Positions 53,098-62,315 are shown, numbered from the stretch's first letter. The stretch: DNA of 64,000 nt from Paenibacillus tengchongensis (GCF_008973665.1 NZ_WACP01000010.1:186001-250000), one strand, 5' to 3'. Notes: generated by a model from the letters alone, not told the origin. A program made the numbers and translations.

Positions 53098-53200
53098 GGC
53101 GATATGCGATATGCGATATACGATTTGGTGATATGGCGATATGGCGATATGGCGATATGGTGTCATGGTGTCATGGTGTTATGGTGTTATGCGATATGTT
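53098..53200. repeat. Simple tandem repeat of 7-8-bp GATATGGC-type units
   Basis: Eight consecutive 8-bp units run from 53130 to 53193: GATATGGC three times, GATATGGT, GTCATGGT twice, GTTATGGT and GTTATGCG. They are preceded by 7-bp GATATGC units. It is non-coding and lies just upstream of the Fur-box-like site of the Btr-like gene; the length is probably variable between strains. Confidence 0.85.
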
Positions 53201-53299
53201 GTATTGGGCACGAATCCGCCCGCCAGCCGATCAATCCTTTTTAGGAGATGCAATTGCTGCGCTTCATACCCTTAACCAGCTGAGCCTTGATTGCGTGTT

Positions 53300-53490
53300 G
53301 CCTAGTTTGATTTTCGCCAACTATTTCCCCTACTTATCTTGTTCAACGAATTCTAAGTGGATAACAGCACACTAATTCGGACGATTTTACAGCAGAACAG
53401 CTATAATCCATGATTTAGTTTGCCGATTTCCACTTAGCATACGTAAATCCGTCTAATAGGCGGGATTAGTTTGCGATAATCCACTTAGGT
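53300..53490 (-). repeat. Interspersed intergenic repeat, copy B
   Basis: On the minus strand it contains GTGGATTATCGCAAACTAAT, GTGGAAATCGGCAAACTAAA, CTGTAAAATCGTCCGAATTA and GGCGAAAATCAAACTAGGC, matching the modules of copy A at 40.2-40.4 kb. It carries an extra unit between the third and last module. Confidence 0.6.
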
Positions 53491-53511
53491 TGGCACCGGA
53501 ACACGTGAACC

Positions 53512-53554
53512 AACAAGAGGCCCCGCACAGCCTTAACCGGCTGCCGGGACCTCT
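53512..53554 (-). terminator. Terminator of the MMPL gene
   Basis: AGAGGTCCCGGCAGCC pairs with GGCTGTGCGGGGCCTCT with few mismatches, followed by a weak T-rich stretch on the minus strand, shortly after the stop codon. Confidence 0.7.
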
Positions 53555-53568
53555 CGATTATTATTTGA

Positions 53569-56040
53569 CTATTTAACAGCGCTGTCCTCAGCCTTAAGCT
53601 TGGCGATCAGCTTGTCGCCCTCAACGTCCAGGTTCGGGAGCATGCGGTCCAGCCATTTTGGCAGCCACCAGGCTTTGTCCTTGAAGACAGCCATCACAGC
53701 CGGTACCAGCGTCATCCGGATCACGAAAGCATCGATCAGAATACCGAAGGCGAGTGCGAAGCCGATCTGCTTGATCATCGCATCAGGTGCAAAGATGAAG
53801 CCTGCGAAGACAGATACCATGATCACCGCCGCCGCCAGAACGACACGGCTGGCCAGCTCATAACCGTGAACAACGCTCTCCGTGCCGCGGTGCCCGTGGA
53901 CGTAGGACTCACGCATGGAGCTGACCAGGAAGACCTGATAGTCCATCGCCAGGCCGTACAGAATGCCGGTTACCAGAATCGGCATAAAGCTGAGCAGCGG
54001 GCCGCCGGTATCGAAGCCGAACATGGAATGCAGCCATCCCCACTGGTACACGGCGGTGGTAACGCCGAAGGTGGCCAGAATACTGAGGACGAATCCGATC
54101 GTCGCCTTAATCGGCACGATGACAGAACGGAACACCAGCAGCAGAATGATCAACGACAGAACTACGATGATGCCGACATAAAGCGGCAGCGCATCGGCGA
54201 GCTTGGAAGACATATCGATATTGATGGCGGTGAACCCGGTCACACCGATCGTAACGCCGCTGGCCTTGGCCAGCTCATAATCAGGTGAGCGGAGATCATG
54301 CACCAGATTCTTAGTTTCTGTATCGGTCGGGCCTGTCTTCGGCGTCAAGCTGATAATCGCCATCGTGCCGGTGCTGTTAACCCCCATCGGGGATACCATG
54401 GCAACATTATCATGCTGCTGGAGTCCCATAACGAGGGCCCCCAGCGTTTCCATGGTGACGTGGCCGGCAGGATCCGTCGGCTCGGCAACGAGCACCAGCG
54501 GACCGTTAAACCCTTCGCCGAAGCCTTCGGTGATGGCGTCATAGCTTTGTCTGGCTGTCGTATCCAGATTGGCCGAGGCACCGGACGGAATGCCCAGCTC
54601 CATCTCGGTTGCCGGAATCGCCGCCGTACCGAGTACGATAACGGTGCCGACGATAATCAGCCAGCGGTACTTCACTGTCCCCTTCGCCCAGCGGAGCGAG
54701 AAGCCGCCGCGTGAACCGTTTTTGGAGGCAGCTTTGCTCTTGTCGCGGATTTTCTGCGAGACAATTTTCTCTCCGATAAAACCAAGCAGGGCCGGCAGCA
54801 GTGTGAGTGCCAAAAGCACATTCACAAACACGCTGGCTGCAGCGACCAGAGCCATGGTCGACAGGAATTCAATACCGATGATCAGCAGACCGCACAGGGC
54901 AATAATTACCGTCAAGCCGGCAAAAAAGACGGCGCTGCCGGCTGTGCCGATTGCCCGGCTGGCGGCTTCGCGGGCGCTTAATTTCTCATCGAGAATGAGC
55001 CGCCGCTGACGGTTCACGATGAAGAGCGCATAGTCGATGCCGACGGCAAGCCCGATCATAACCGCCAGAATCGGCGTAATATCGGTCAGATTAATAAATT
55101 TCGAGATGGCGAACGCACCTCCGACACTAACGGCAACGCCAAGGAGGGCCGTAAGCAGCGGGAGTCCTGCGGCAACGACAGAGCCAAGTGTCATGAAGAG
55201 TACGATGGCAGCAACTACGATGCCGACAACCTCCGTCGACCCGATCGCAATTTGGCTGGACAGCGACTCACTCGGAATGGCGGTAATGCCGGTACCGTTC
55301 TCTTCGGTGGCAGTGACGGCAGCGATCACCGCATCCGGCACCGACTCAGGCAATGCTGTCAGCTGCTCCGTGAACTGAAACTGGAACAGTGCAGTACCGC
55401 CATCTGCGGAGAGCATCACGCCGGTAAGCGGAACGCCGTCTACGACGAGCGGGCCGTATGGGGCTGCTGCTGCAGCTCCGTCTGCGGCACCGGCCTGGGC
55501 GCTTGCGTCTGCGCCAGCGGCAGCACCGGCCTGGGCGCTTGCATCTGCGCCGGCGGCAGCTCCGGCCTGGGCGCTTGCGTCTGCGCCAGCGGCAGCGCCG
55601 GCCTGGGCGCTCGCATCTGCGCCAGCGGCAGCACCGGCCTGGGCGCTTGCGTCTGCGCCAGCGGCAGCACCTGCCTGGGCGCTTGCGTCTGCGCCGGCTG
55701 CGGCAGCCAGCTCGGCAGGGTTAATCACGCTGTCAAGGGAATATACATCGTTTACAGCCTTCTGGATAGCGGGGAGTCTCTCCGGCGTATCCAGACGTTC
55801 ACCGTCCGGTGCCGTAAATACGACGCTGGCCTGTCCGCCGGAAGCGGCCGGAAGCTCTTCCGCCAATTGATCCAGCACCTTCTGCGCTTCCGTGCCTTCG
55901 ATTTTCATTTCCGAGCTGGAATGAATGCCGTTGATGCCGAGCATCGCAATGACAACCCCCAGAACAACGATCCAGCCGAAAAGGAAAACCCACGGCTTGT
56001 TATAGGCGCTTTTTCCCAATTTGTACAATAATGTTGACAT
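53569..56040 (-). CDS. MMPL family RND-type exporter with repeat-expanded extracellular domain
   Basis: An 823-aa polytopic exporter of the MMPL branch of the RND superfamily (lipid, hydrophobic compound or drug export). Hallmarks are a first membrane helix near 20-40, the motif IGLAVGIDYALFIVNRQRR (helix 4 region), and the strongly diagnostic GLAMDYQVFLVSSMRE in the second half, with two blocks of five to six membrane helices. The first extracellular domain contains six tandem copies of a 12-residue Gly-Ala-rich unit (about residues 113-184), an insertion most family members lack. The ATG is 45 bp after the stop of a TetR-type gene, so the pair is probably one operon under that repressor. 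Confidence 0.88.
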   Translation of the reverse strand: MSTLLYKLGKSAYNKPWVFLFGWIVVLGVVIAMLGINGIHSSSEMKIEGTEAQKVLDQLAEELPAASGGQASVVFTAPDGERLDTPERLPAIQKAVNDVYSLDSVINPAELAAAAGADASAQAGAAAGADASAQAGAAAGADASAQAGAAAGADASAQAGAAAGADASAQAGAAAGADASAQAGAADGAAAAAPYGPLVVDGVPLTGVMLSADGGTALFQFQFTEQLTALPESVPDAVIAAVTATEENGTGITAIPSESLSSQIAIGSTEVVGIVVAAIVLFMTLGSVVAAGLPLLTALLGVAVSVGGAFAISKFINLTDITPILAVMIGLAVGIDYALFIVNRQRRLILDEKLSAREAASRAIGTAGSAVFFAGLTVIIALCGLLIIGIEFLSTMALVAAASVFVNVLLALTLLPALLGFIGEKIVSQKIRDKSKAASKNGSRGGFSLRWAKGTVKYRWLIIVGTVIVLGTAAIPATEMELGIPSGASANLDTTARQSYDAITEGFGEGFNGPLVLVAEPTDPAGHVTMETLGALVMGLQQHDNVAMVSPMGVNSTGTMAIISLTPKTGPTDTETKNLVHDLRSPDYELAKASGVTIGVTGFTAINIDMSSKLADALPLYVGIIVVLSLIILLLVFRSVIVPIKATIGFVLSILATFGVTTAVYQWGWLHSMFGFDTGGPLLSFMPILVTGILYGLAMDYQVFLVSSMRESYVHGHRGTESVVHGYELASRVVLAAAVIMVSVFAGFIFAPDAMIKQIGFALAFGILIDAFVIRMTLVPAVMAVFKDKAWWLPKWLDRMLPNLDVEGDKLIAKLKAEDSAVK
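55489..55704 (-). repeat. 36-bp coding minisatellite in the MMPL gene (6 units)
   Basis: Six in-frame 36-bp units encode the repeating peptide GADASAQAGAAA. Sequence differences between units are few and mostly silent or conservative (A/G at two positions), indicating recent expansion. Copy-number change would keep the frame. Confidence 0.9.
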
Positions 56041-56085
56041 AAGTTGGTTCTCCCTCTCCTTTGTATATGAAGCTAGACAATACTC

Positions 56086-56706
56086 TTAGAAGCCGTTGCG
56101 CAAGTAACTGAAGGTAGAGTTCACATATTGATCGAACGTGATCGCCTGCGGGTCCACACTTTCCGTTTCGCCGGGAAGCAGCACATTCAGGCTGCCGTCG
56201 AGAATCGGCACAAATGCCCCGTAGGCTGCCCCGGCCAGAAGATGGGTATAGCCAGTAGGGTACCGGCCGCCCGAGAATTCCTCCAGCACCAGCTGCGCCG
56301 AATCCTGCATTCCGCGGAACACGCTGAGAATATACGGCTCCAGTGCAGGGTAGCTTTTGGACAACTGAACCAGCCGGCGCACCTTATGCAGAATTTCTGC
56401 GGCCAGCTGCATCTGAAGCAGATGATATAAAATATCCAGCGGCGAGGTGTCCTGGGGCAGCCCGGCAACCAGATCGTCATATTCCTGCCGGTCAGTCTCG
56501 GCAGTAACGGCCGCTGTGGCCACCGCTTCTTCTTTGCATGAGAAGTAATTGGCGAATGTCCGCTTGGAATACCCGGCGCGCTGCACGACATCGTCGACGA
56601 CAAAGCCGTCCATCCCGTGCTCGAGCGCGAGCTCAAATGCAGCCTCCGCCAAGGCATAGGCTGTAGCTTTCCGCTTCTTGTCACGCAAGCCAAGCTTATC
56701 GTACAA
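56086..56706 (-). CDS. TetR family transcriptional regulator
   Basis: A 206-aa TetR-type repressor. The N-terminal helix-turn-helix reads ALEHGMDGFVVDDVVQRAGYSKRTFANYF (about 22-55), with the usual Y-F-x-[SC]-K-E-E-A after it. The C-terminal half is helical and without clear ligand motif. A TTG start at 56706 is chosen because GGGAGGAG lies eight bases upstream; the frame is open 16 codons further. It directly precedes the MMPL exporter gene, so it probably controls that gene and itself. Confidence 0.85.
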   Translation of the reverse strand: MYDKLGLRDKKRKATAYALAEAAFELALEHGMDGFVVDDVVQRAGYSKRTFANYFSCKEEAVATAAVTAETDRQEYDDLVAGLPQDTSPLDILYHLLQMQLAAEILHKVRRLVQLSKSYPALEPYILSVFRGMQDSAQLVLEEFSGGRYPTGYTHLLAGAAYGAFVPILDGSLNVLLPGETESVDPQAITFDQYVNSTFSYLRNGF

Positions 56707-57831
56707 GACGGGTTCTCCTCCCTTCTTTAACCTGATCACAAGCCTTCCTATCACTCATCCTGAGCCCGATTCAAAAGCCCACTCCGATATTATTGCCCAA
56801 AATGCAAAATTGCGCAATGGGCAATATTTTATTAAGCGCTTACACTTTATTTATGTCATCACCAGCCGGAGTCCAAGCATATAAACATAAAAAATCGCTG
56901 CCTCACGGCAACGACCAGATTGCTTTGGCTCCGAAACCGGCAACCGTTGCGAACGAAAACCCCGAAGACTTCTACAAACCAATGCTAACGGACCACACCG
57001 CCGTTAATTCAGCGAAATAACCGATTCTGCAGGATAAGCGGACTCCGACGGCGTTATTACCGCTAAAGCAGCAAATGTAAGCGGTGCCGGGTTATATAAG
57101 TGCACTGGTGTCCGTCAGGAAGTCCAAAATACGTACAGATGAAAAATAGGTATATCTGGGTCCGTCCCTCGTATTTAAGAGATTTTCTCACAAATCCTCA
57201 CTTATTCGCAGGATTTCATCGCAATGGAATAGCAATGGAATAGTGGAAACGGTTGGTTTGTAGTGGAAGTTGGGCCGCCGGACTGCTAAAGGGCATGCAG
57301 GAACAGAAGCAGCGCATAACGTGCTTTAAACAATAGGTATCCTGCACACTCCACTTGGCCCACGGAGGTTCACCCTCCCAGATCTCTACGGGTCCATGCC
57401 CTCACATTCCTTCGTTACCCCTGTCCATGTCGTGGAGACCGATAGCGTTTAGTTAACGGGTCAATGCCCTTCCGGACTCAGCACTCGGTTCTCTTATTCA
57501 TGCCATGTTGTAAAATCCTGCGAACAAGTCAATTCTCGTGATTGGGTTTACGCGGCAACAGGGGCTGCAGATACACTACGGTACGATTCCCCTCGCTGGA
57601 CCCTACCGATCAGAATTCGAGCCAGCATCCCCCAGTACAAATGCTTGCGGAACATGCTGTCCCCCCCGTTGTCCAAAGCCCGGCTAACCACCCGAGCCTT
57701 GGCTTGGGCCATTCAATCCGGGCCCGGCCATCTGATTGATTCCCGGATTATTCTGCATGGGCCCGCCATCCGCTGTGGTTTGCCGGGCTCTTCCGCCTCT
57801 AATCTGCCGGGCGCATCTCCTCCGTCCTCAT
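56707..57831. other. 1.1-kb region without assigned genes
   Basis: It holds the presumed TetR promoter and a pair of direct repeats (56989-57018 and 57039-57068, pattern CGGAC-CC-CGGCGTTAWT-C-GC). A GC-rich stretch (57200-57830) follows that looks neither like normal spacer nor like an intact gene. A 54-codon minus-strand ORF (57548-57712) has a coding-like peptide (MAQAKARVVSRAL..) but an in-frame stop directly before its ATG and no ribosome binding site. It may be a decayed mobile element; I could not classify it. Confidence 0.4.
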
Positions 57832-58413
57832 TTACAGGTGCGTGATGACCTTGTCGATGATCCCGTATTCCAGCGCCTCCCCGGCGGTCATGAAATAATC
57901 GCGGTCCATATCCTGCGCAACCTTCTCCGGCGGCTGGCCGGTGCGCTCCGCGGTAATCTGTACCACCTTCTCCCGAAGCTTCAGAATCCGCTGCGCGCTG
58001 ATGGCAATATCACTGGCCTGCCCCTGGGCGCCGCCGTGCGGCTGGTGGATCATAATCTCGCTGTTCGGCAGGGCATACCGTTTGCCTGTAGCCCCGGCGA
58101 GCAGCAGCAGCGAAGCGAAGGAAGCAGCCATACCGGTACAGATCGTGTTGACCTGCGGCTTAATCACCTGCATCGTATCATAAATACCGAAGCCTGCAGT
58201 TGTAACACCGCCGGGACTGTTAATGAACATCTGAATATCCTTGTCGGGGTCCTCCGCAGCCAGATACAGCAGCTGTGCAATGACGCTGTTCGCCAGCTGA
58301 TCCTCAATTGCCGCGCCCACAAAGACAATCCGGTCCTTCAGCAGCCGGGAATATATATCGTAAGACCGCTCACCTCTGTCACTCTGATCAACTACATAAG
58401 GAATCACATTCAT
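57832..58413 (-). CDS. clpP: ClpP-type ATP-dependent protease subunit (paralogue)
   Basis: A 193-aa ClpP serine peptidase. The triad is complete: Ser98 in GMAASFASLLL, His123 in EIMIHQPHGG, Asp172 in MDRDYFMTA. MNVIPYVVDQSDRGERSYDIYSRLLKDRI is the usual N-terminal processing and Clp-docking region. The family norm is GMAASMGAF and HQPLGG, so the nucleophile region (ASFAS) and QPHGG differ slightly, as in secondary ClpP copies. The start at 58413 follows TAGGAGG-type ribosome binding (CAGGAGGTAAGG). No Clp ATPase gene is adjacent; it lies divergent from an ECF sigma factor. Confidence 0.9.
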   Translation of the reverse strand: MNVIPYVVDQSDRGERSYDIYSRLLKDRIVFVGAAIEDQLANSVIAQLLYLAAEDPDKDIQMFINSPGGVTTAGFGIYDTMQVIKPQVNTICTGMAASFASLLLLAGATGKRYALPNSEIMIHQPHGGAQGQASDIAISAQRILKLREKVVQITAERTGQPPEKVAQDMDRDYFMTAGEALEYGIIDKVITHL

Positions 58414-58492
58414 CGCCCTTACCTCCTGCGTATAGTGGTTATTGCACTTGGTAAACGGAAGAAGGAGCAAAAAGGATACGCTGCTGCATGCA

Positions 58493-58558
58493 AATAAGGC
58501 CTCTGCATAAAATAGCGCCTGTGCACAAGCATCTCCATAAAATAACGCCTATTCACAA
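58493..58558. repeat. Three 18-bp direct repeats between clpP and the sigma factor gene
   Basis: AATAAGGCCTCTGCATAA (58493-58510), AATAGCGCCTGTGCACAA (58511-58528) and AATAACGCCTATTCACAA (58541-58558) fit the pattern AATARSGCCTNTKCAYAA. The first two abut; the third follows after 12 bp. They could be binding sites for a regulator of either divergent gene, or a copy of an intergenic repeat. Confidence 0.55.
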
Positions 58559-58754
58559 AAAGCGATCGTACACTTTTGGAAATCTATATAAGTTGAACAA
58601 AAGAAGGAGACAGGAGTGCGGAGAGGAAGTTTGGAACTGGAATTCAACTTATCCGGCTATGAAGATTTTCCGGAGCAGCGCGTACCTTTTCCGGCAGCGT
58701 ATTCGTTTATATAATAAAGGGGAACATCCCGCTGAACGAAAGGAGCACGGCACC

Positions 58755-59564
58755 ATGGAACATGTCAAACGTCCGGGTCCAGGGCTGCGCATAGAAGGGC
58801 AGCACACGGATGGGCAGCGCATAGATGAGCAGCGCATAGATGAGCAGCGCATTGATGAGCAGCGCGTGGATGAACAGCGTCTGCGGCTGCTTGCCGCTGC
58901 CCTGAACCGCTATTGCCTGTCGCTCACCCGCTCGAACCAGGATGCCGAGGATCTGGCCCAGGACACCTGGGTCAAAGCGCTCGGCTATGAGAAGTTCGCC
59001 GTCAACCCGAATCCGGAAGCCCTGCTGCTGCGGATCGCCAGGAATACATGGATTGATCTGGCCCGCCGGAGAATTGCTTTGCGCCGGGTAATGGAACGGA
59101 GCGGACCGCCGGTGGAGGAGCAGACGGACCGCCTGCTGACGGAGAGCGAAATGGCCTTCCAGCTGCTGCTGAAGCATCTGACGCCGCTGCAGCGCACCGT
59201 CTTCCTGCTGCGCGATGTGCTCGGCTATCCGGCTGCGGAGACGGCAAGGCGGCTGCACACCAGTGAAGGCGCGGTCAAAGCCGCCCTGCACCGGGCCCGG
59301 CAGATGCTGGGGGAGGTGCGGGAGGAACTGGCGGAGGAGGGCCCGGCGGCTCCGCAGACAGCGGATCTGCGCGAGCTGCTGAGCGCCTTGGCCAAAGCTT
59401 ACGAGTCCGGCCAGGTGCCGGTCATGCTGGAGCTGCTGCGCCGGGAACAAGCGGATGGCGTGACGATGGCTGTCGCCGCAGGCACTGTGCAGGCGTTCCA
59501 TACCTCCGCCCTGCCGTCCGCCGCTTACACCGGTGCACAATCTGTGCTGCGGATGGCAGCTTAA
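58755..59564 (+). CDS. ECF-type RNA polymerase sigma factor
   Basis: A 269-aa sigma-70 family protein of the ECF group. Region 2 has NQDAEDLAQDTWVKAL (about 61-76) and ALLLRIARNTWIDLARRR; region 4 has LTPLQRTVFLLRDVLGYPAAETARRLHTSEGAVKAALHRAR, the helix-turn-helix that reads the -35 element. About 75 residues follow region 4 with no known domain. The N-terminus carries about 40 extra residues including a charged pentapeptide repeat. The ATG at 58755 is preceded by AAAGGAG nine bases upstream; the frame is open 89 codons further. No anti-sigma gene is adjacent. The next gene, an epimerase-like protein, starts 69 bp later and may be its operon partner. Confidence 0.87.
   Translation: MEHVKRPGPGLRIEGQHTDGQRIDEQRIDEQRIDEQRVDEQRLRLLAAALNRYCLSLTRSNQDAEDLAQDTWVKALGYEKFAVNPNPEALLLRIARNTWIDLARRRIALRRVMERSGPPVEEQTDRLLTESEMAFQLLLKHLTPLQRTVFLLRDVLGYPAAETARRLHTSEGAVKAALHRARQMLGEVREELAEEGPAAPQTADLRELLSALAKAYESGQVPVMLELLRREQADGVTMAVAAGTVQAFHTSALPSAAYTGAQSVLRMAA
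58809..58883 (+). repeat. 15-bp coding tandem repeat in the sigma factor N-terminus
   Basis: Five 15-bp units of the type GATGAGCAGCGCATA encode repeats of the pentapeptide Q-R-I-D-E (last copies Q-R-V-D-E). They lie before conserved region 2, so copy number could vary without damaging the core. Confidence 0.85.
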
Positions 59565-59633
59565 CGGCGGAAGGCGCAATTAACCATCCCAGATATACAG
59601 TGAGAGACCTCAATCCAAAGGAGTGAACCTATT

Positions 59634-60524
59634 GTGAGACGAATTCTGGTGCTGGGCGGAACGCGGTTCTTCGGCAAACGGCTGGTGGAGCGGCTGCTCC
59701 GGGATGAGAATACGCTAGTGACGATACTGACCAGGGGGCAGGCGCACGACGATTTAGGTGACCGGGTCCACCGGCTCACCGCCGACCGGAGCGATGAGGC
59801 ACAGCTTGCCGCGGCGGTGCAGGGCAAGGAGTGGGATGTTGTCTATGACAACATTTGCTACTCCCCGGATGAAGCCATGGCCGCGGTACGGATCTTCGCC
59901 GGTTCAACCCGGCGCTACATTCTGACCTCAAGCTTATCCGTGTATGATACCAGCCCGCAGGCGCTAGCGGAAGGCGTTTTCGATCCGCTGCAGCTCGTCG
60001 TGCGCCCGGGCCTCAGGGAGCAGCTCAGCTACCAGGAGGGCAAACGCCTGGCCGAAGCGGTGCTGCTGCAGCAGACCGAATTCCCGGCGGCGGCAGTCCG
60101 GTTTCCCATTGTGCTCGGCACCGACGATTATACGCGGCGGTTGCATTTTCACATTGAGCATATCCTGAACGGCCGGCCGCTCGGCATTCCGAACCTTCAG
60201 GCGCAGATTTCCCTGATCCGCTCCGACGAAGCGGCAGAGTTCCTGTACTGGCTCGGCTTCTCCGCCCTCACGGGTCCGGTGAATGCCTGCTCGGACGGGA
60301 CGCTTACTCTTGCCGGAATCATCTCCTGCATTGAGGAGGCAACCGGGCTCCCGGCGGACATCCGTGCTCAAACGGCGGAAGAGGATATGTCGCCGTTCGG
60401 CATTCCTGATTCGTGGTATATGGATACCGAAAAAGCCCGCAAGGCGGGCTTTGCTTTCCTCAAGCTGGCGGAGTGGTTCCCGCAGCTGGTACATGAACTT
60501 ACCGCTTCACTCCGCCAGCGCTAG
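59634..60524 (+). CDS. NAD-dependent epimerase/dehydratase-like protein
   Basis: A 296-aa short-chain dehydrogenase of the extended type. The dinucleotide-binding motif is ILVLGGTRFFGKRLVERLL at the N-terminus (G-G-x-x-F-x-G). YILTSSLSVYD (about 100-110) is the active-site serine region, and SYQEGKRLAEAVLL provides the Tyr-x-x-x-Lys-like catalytic pair (Y-x-x-x-K as YQEGK). The substrate is not determined. The start is GTG after AAAGGAG. The last 18 bases overlap the convergent chemoreceptor gene. Confidence 0.8.
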   Translation: MRRILVLGGTRFFGKRLVERLLRDENTLVTILTRGQAHDDLGDRVHRLTADRSDEAQLAAAVQGKEWDVVYDNICYSPDEAMAAVRIFAGSTRRYILTSSLSVYDTSPQALAEGVFDPLQLVVRPGLREQLSYQEGKRLAEAVLLQQTEFPAAAVRFPIVLGTDDYTRRLHFHIEHILNGRPLGIPNLQAQISLIRSDEAAEFLYWLGFSALTGPVNACSDGTLTLAGIISCIEEATGLPADIRAQTAEEDMSPFGIPDSWYMDTEKARKAGFAFLKLAEWFPQLVHELTASLRQR

Positions 60525-62315
60525 CAAGACCGGCTCCTCTTCTTCCGCTCGGCGGCGCTGATCCAGCGGCAGAATCCGGCCTGGCAGGTCGGATTCCTCT
60601 CCGCCGATCTTGAACACATCGATTTCGCGGAACAGCCGCTGCGAAATATCGCTGATCTCCGCCGCCTGCCCGGCGATGCCGCCGATGACTGCATCCTGCT
60701 GCGTAATGGAGGCATTGACCTCCTCAACGCCGGCCGCCGTCTGCTGGGCCACTGCTGCGACATCATGGATCGATTGCTCCAGCCGGATATTGATCCCGCG
60801 CGTCTCTTCCACCTTGGAGTGGATATGGCCGATATGGCCGCCGATCTCCGTGATGGAGCTGTCGATCGCCTCGAAGGAAGCCAGCGTTTCTGTGACCTGG
60901 AGGTCCTGCTCTTCGAGGCTTTTCCGGGTTTCCAGCATGCAGTCCTGGAACTCGGCCATGCCTTCAAGCAGTTCATGGATGATGCCGCTGATATGCGAGG
61001 AGGATCGTTTCGTCTCTTCAGACAGATGGCGGACCTCATCGGCAATCACCCCGAAGCCTTTGCCGGATGCGCCGGCCCGGGCGGCTTCAATGGCGGCGTT
61101 CAATGCCAGGATATGCGTCTGCTTGGAAATCTCCGTGATGGTACCGGTGATGCGTGAAATGTCCTGCGACTGTTCCGTCAGCTTCTCCAGTGCGGAATAC
61201 ACCTGCACGATCGCCGCACGCGAGCTGCGTGAGCGCTCGCGGAGCGCAGTAACCGTCTCGGCCCCCCGGCGGGTGTTGCGGCCCGCGGCTTCGCCGGCAG
61301 CGAGCATAACCCCCGTATAGTCGGCGATCCCGCCGACCCCGGCCTTCATTTCATGCAGCAGCCCCGCACTCCGCTCGGTCAGCATGGCCTGCTGGTCCGC
61401 GCCGGCGGAGATCTCCTGGACCGCCCGCACAATATCCCGGTTCGTATGGGCCGTTACGGCCGAAGCCTCCCGGAAGGACTTCGAGTAGTCCGCAAGCTCT
61501 GCAGCGGCGCTGCGGGTCTGTCCCAGCATGCCGCGCACCCGGGCCGCCATGTGGTCAAAATGCAGGCTGAGCTTCCCCAGCTCGTCATTGTACGGTGAAT
61601 TGATCTGCTGGCGCAAATCGCCTTCGGCGATGCGCGACACCGCAGCCTGCAGCTTGTTTACCGGCGAGAGGAACGAGGTAACGAGAATCCAGCCCAAGGC
61701 CAGCGTGAACAGAAATACGGCGCCCGCAGCGTAAATGACCACCGATACCGTATCCTCCAGCTGCAGGAAGGAGTAGTCCTGCGCCTGCTCTGCATTGTTT
61801 TCGGCCGCTTCATACAGCTGTTCATTCGTTGCCAGCATCTCCTGATTCAGCGCCAACGCTTGCGTATGTACCGTATCAATCGTCTCCAGCACCGTCAGCG
61901 GGTCGAGGCTGGCATCCTCCATCGTGGCCGTCAGCTCTTCGATGTACCCGGCGTACTGTCCGGCCTGCGCCTGCAGCTGCTGCAATTGTCCGGCTGCCGG
62001 GCTGTCCGCCGCAAAGGACACCTTAGCCAGTTCCCCCCCGATCTGCGACTGCTTGTCCACGAGGCCGGCGGCCAGCTCCACGTCACTGGACTCGGCCAGC
62101 GCAGTCTCCAGATTGTTGATCTCCTGCAGCAGGCCGCCGAGCGTCGTCACTGCAAGTCTATTTTCCATCTCCGTCTTCTGCCGTTCCATGGATTGCTTCA
62201 CCTGATTGATCTTCTGTCCCTGAATCAGCGCCACACTCATAACAATAAGCGTAATGGCGGTAAAGCTGGCAATCAATTTCCATTTCATTGACAGATGAAG
62301 CCGGTTCTTCTTCAA
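60507..62315 (-). CDS. Methyl-accepting chemotaxis protein with helical (4HB-type) sensor
   Basis: A 602-aa chemoreceptor. One membrane helix (residues 12-29) and a second at about 188-212 enclose a periplasmic-side all-helical sensor (about 35-185), typical of the four-helix-bundle class. A HAMP linker and a signalling coiled coil follow, with tip ISKQTHILALNAAIEAARAGASGKGF. It differs from the first receptor by lacking a Cache domain. It is transcribed alone, with its 3' end overlapping the convergent epimerase-like gene. Confidence 0.92.
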   Translation of the reverse strand: MKKNRLHLSMKWKLIASFTAITLIVMSVALIQGQKINQVKQSMERQKTEMENRLAVTTLGGLLQEINNLETALAESSDVELAAGLVDKQSQIGGELAKVSFAADSPAAGQLQQLQAQAGQYAGYIEELTATMEDASLDPLTVLETIDTVHTQALALNQEMLATNEQLYEAAENNAEQAQDYSFLQLEDTVSVVIYAAGAVFLFTLALGWILVTSFLSPVNKLQAAVSRIAEGDLRQQINSPYNDELGKLSLHFDHMAARVRGMLGQTRSAAAELADYSKSFREASAVTAHTNRDIVRAVQEISAGADQQAMLTERSAGLLHEMKAGVGGIADYTGVMLAAGEAAGRNTRRGAETVTALRERSRSSRAAIVQVYSALEKLTEQSQDISRITGTITEISKQTHILALNAAIEAARAGASGKGFGVIADEVRHLSEETKRSSSHISGIIHELLEGMAEFQDCMLETRKSLEEQDLQVTETLASFEAIDSSITEIGGHIGHIHSKVEETRGINIRLEQSIHDVAAVAQQTAAGVEEVNASITQQDAVIGGIAGQAAEISDISQRLFREIDVFKIGGEESDLPGRILPLDQRRRAEEEEPVLLALAE

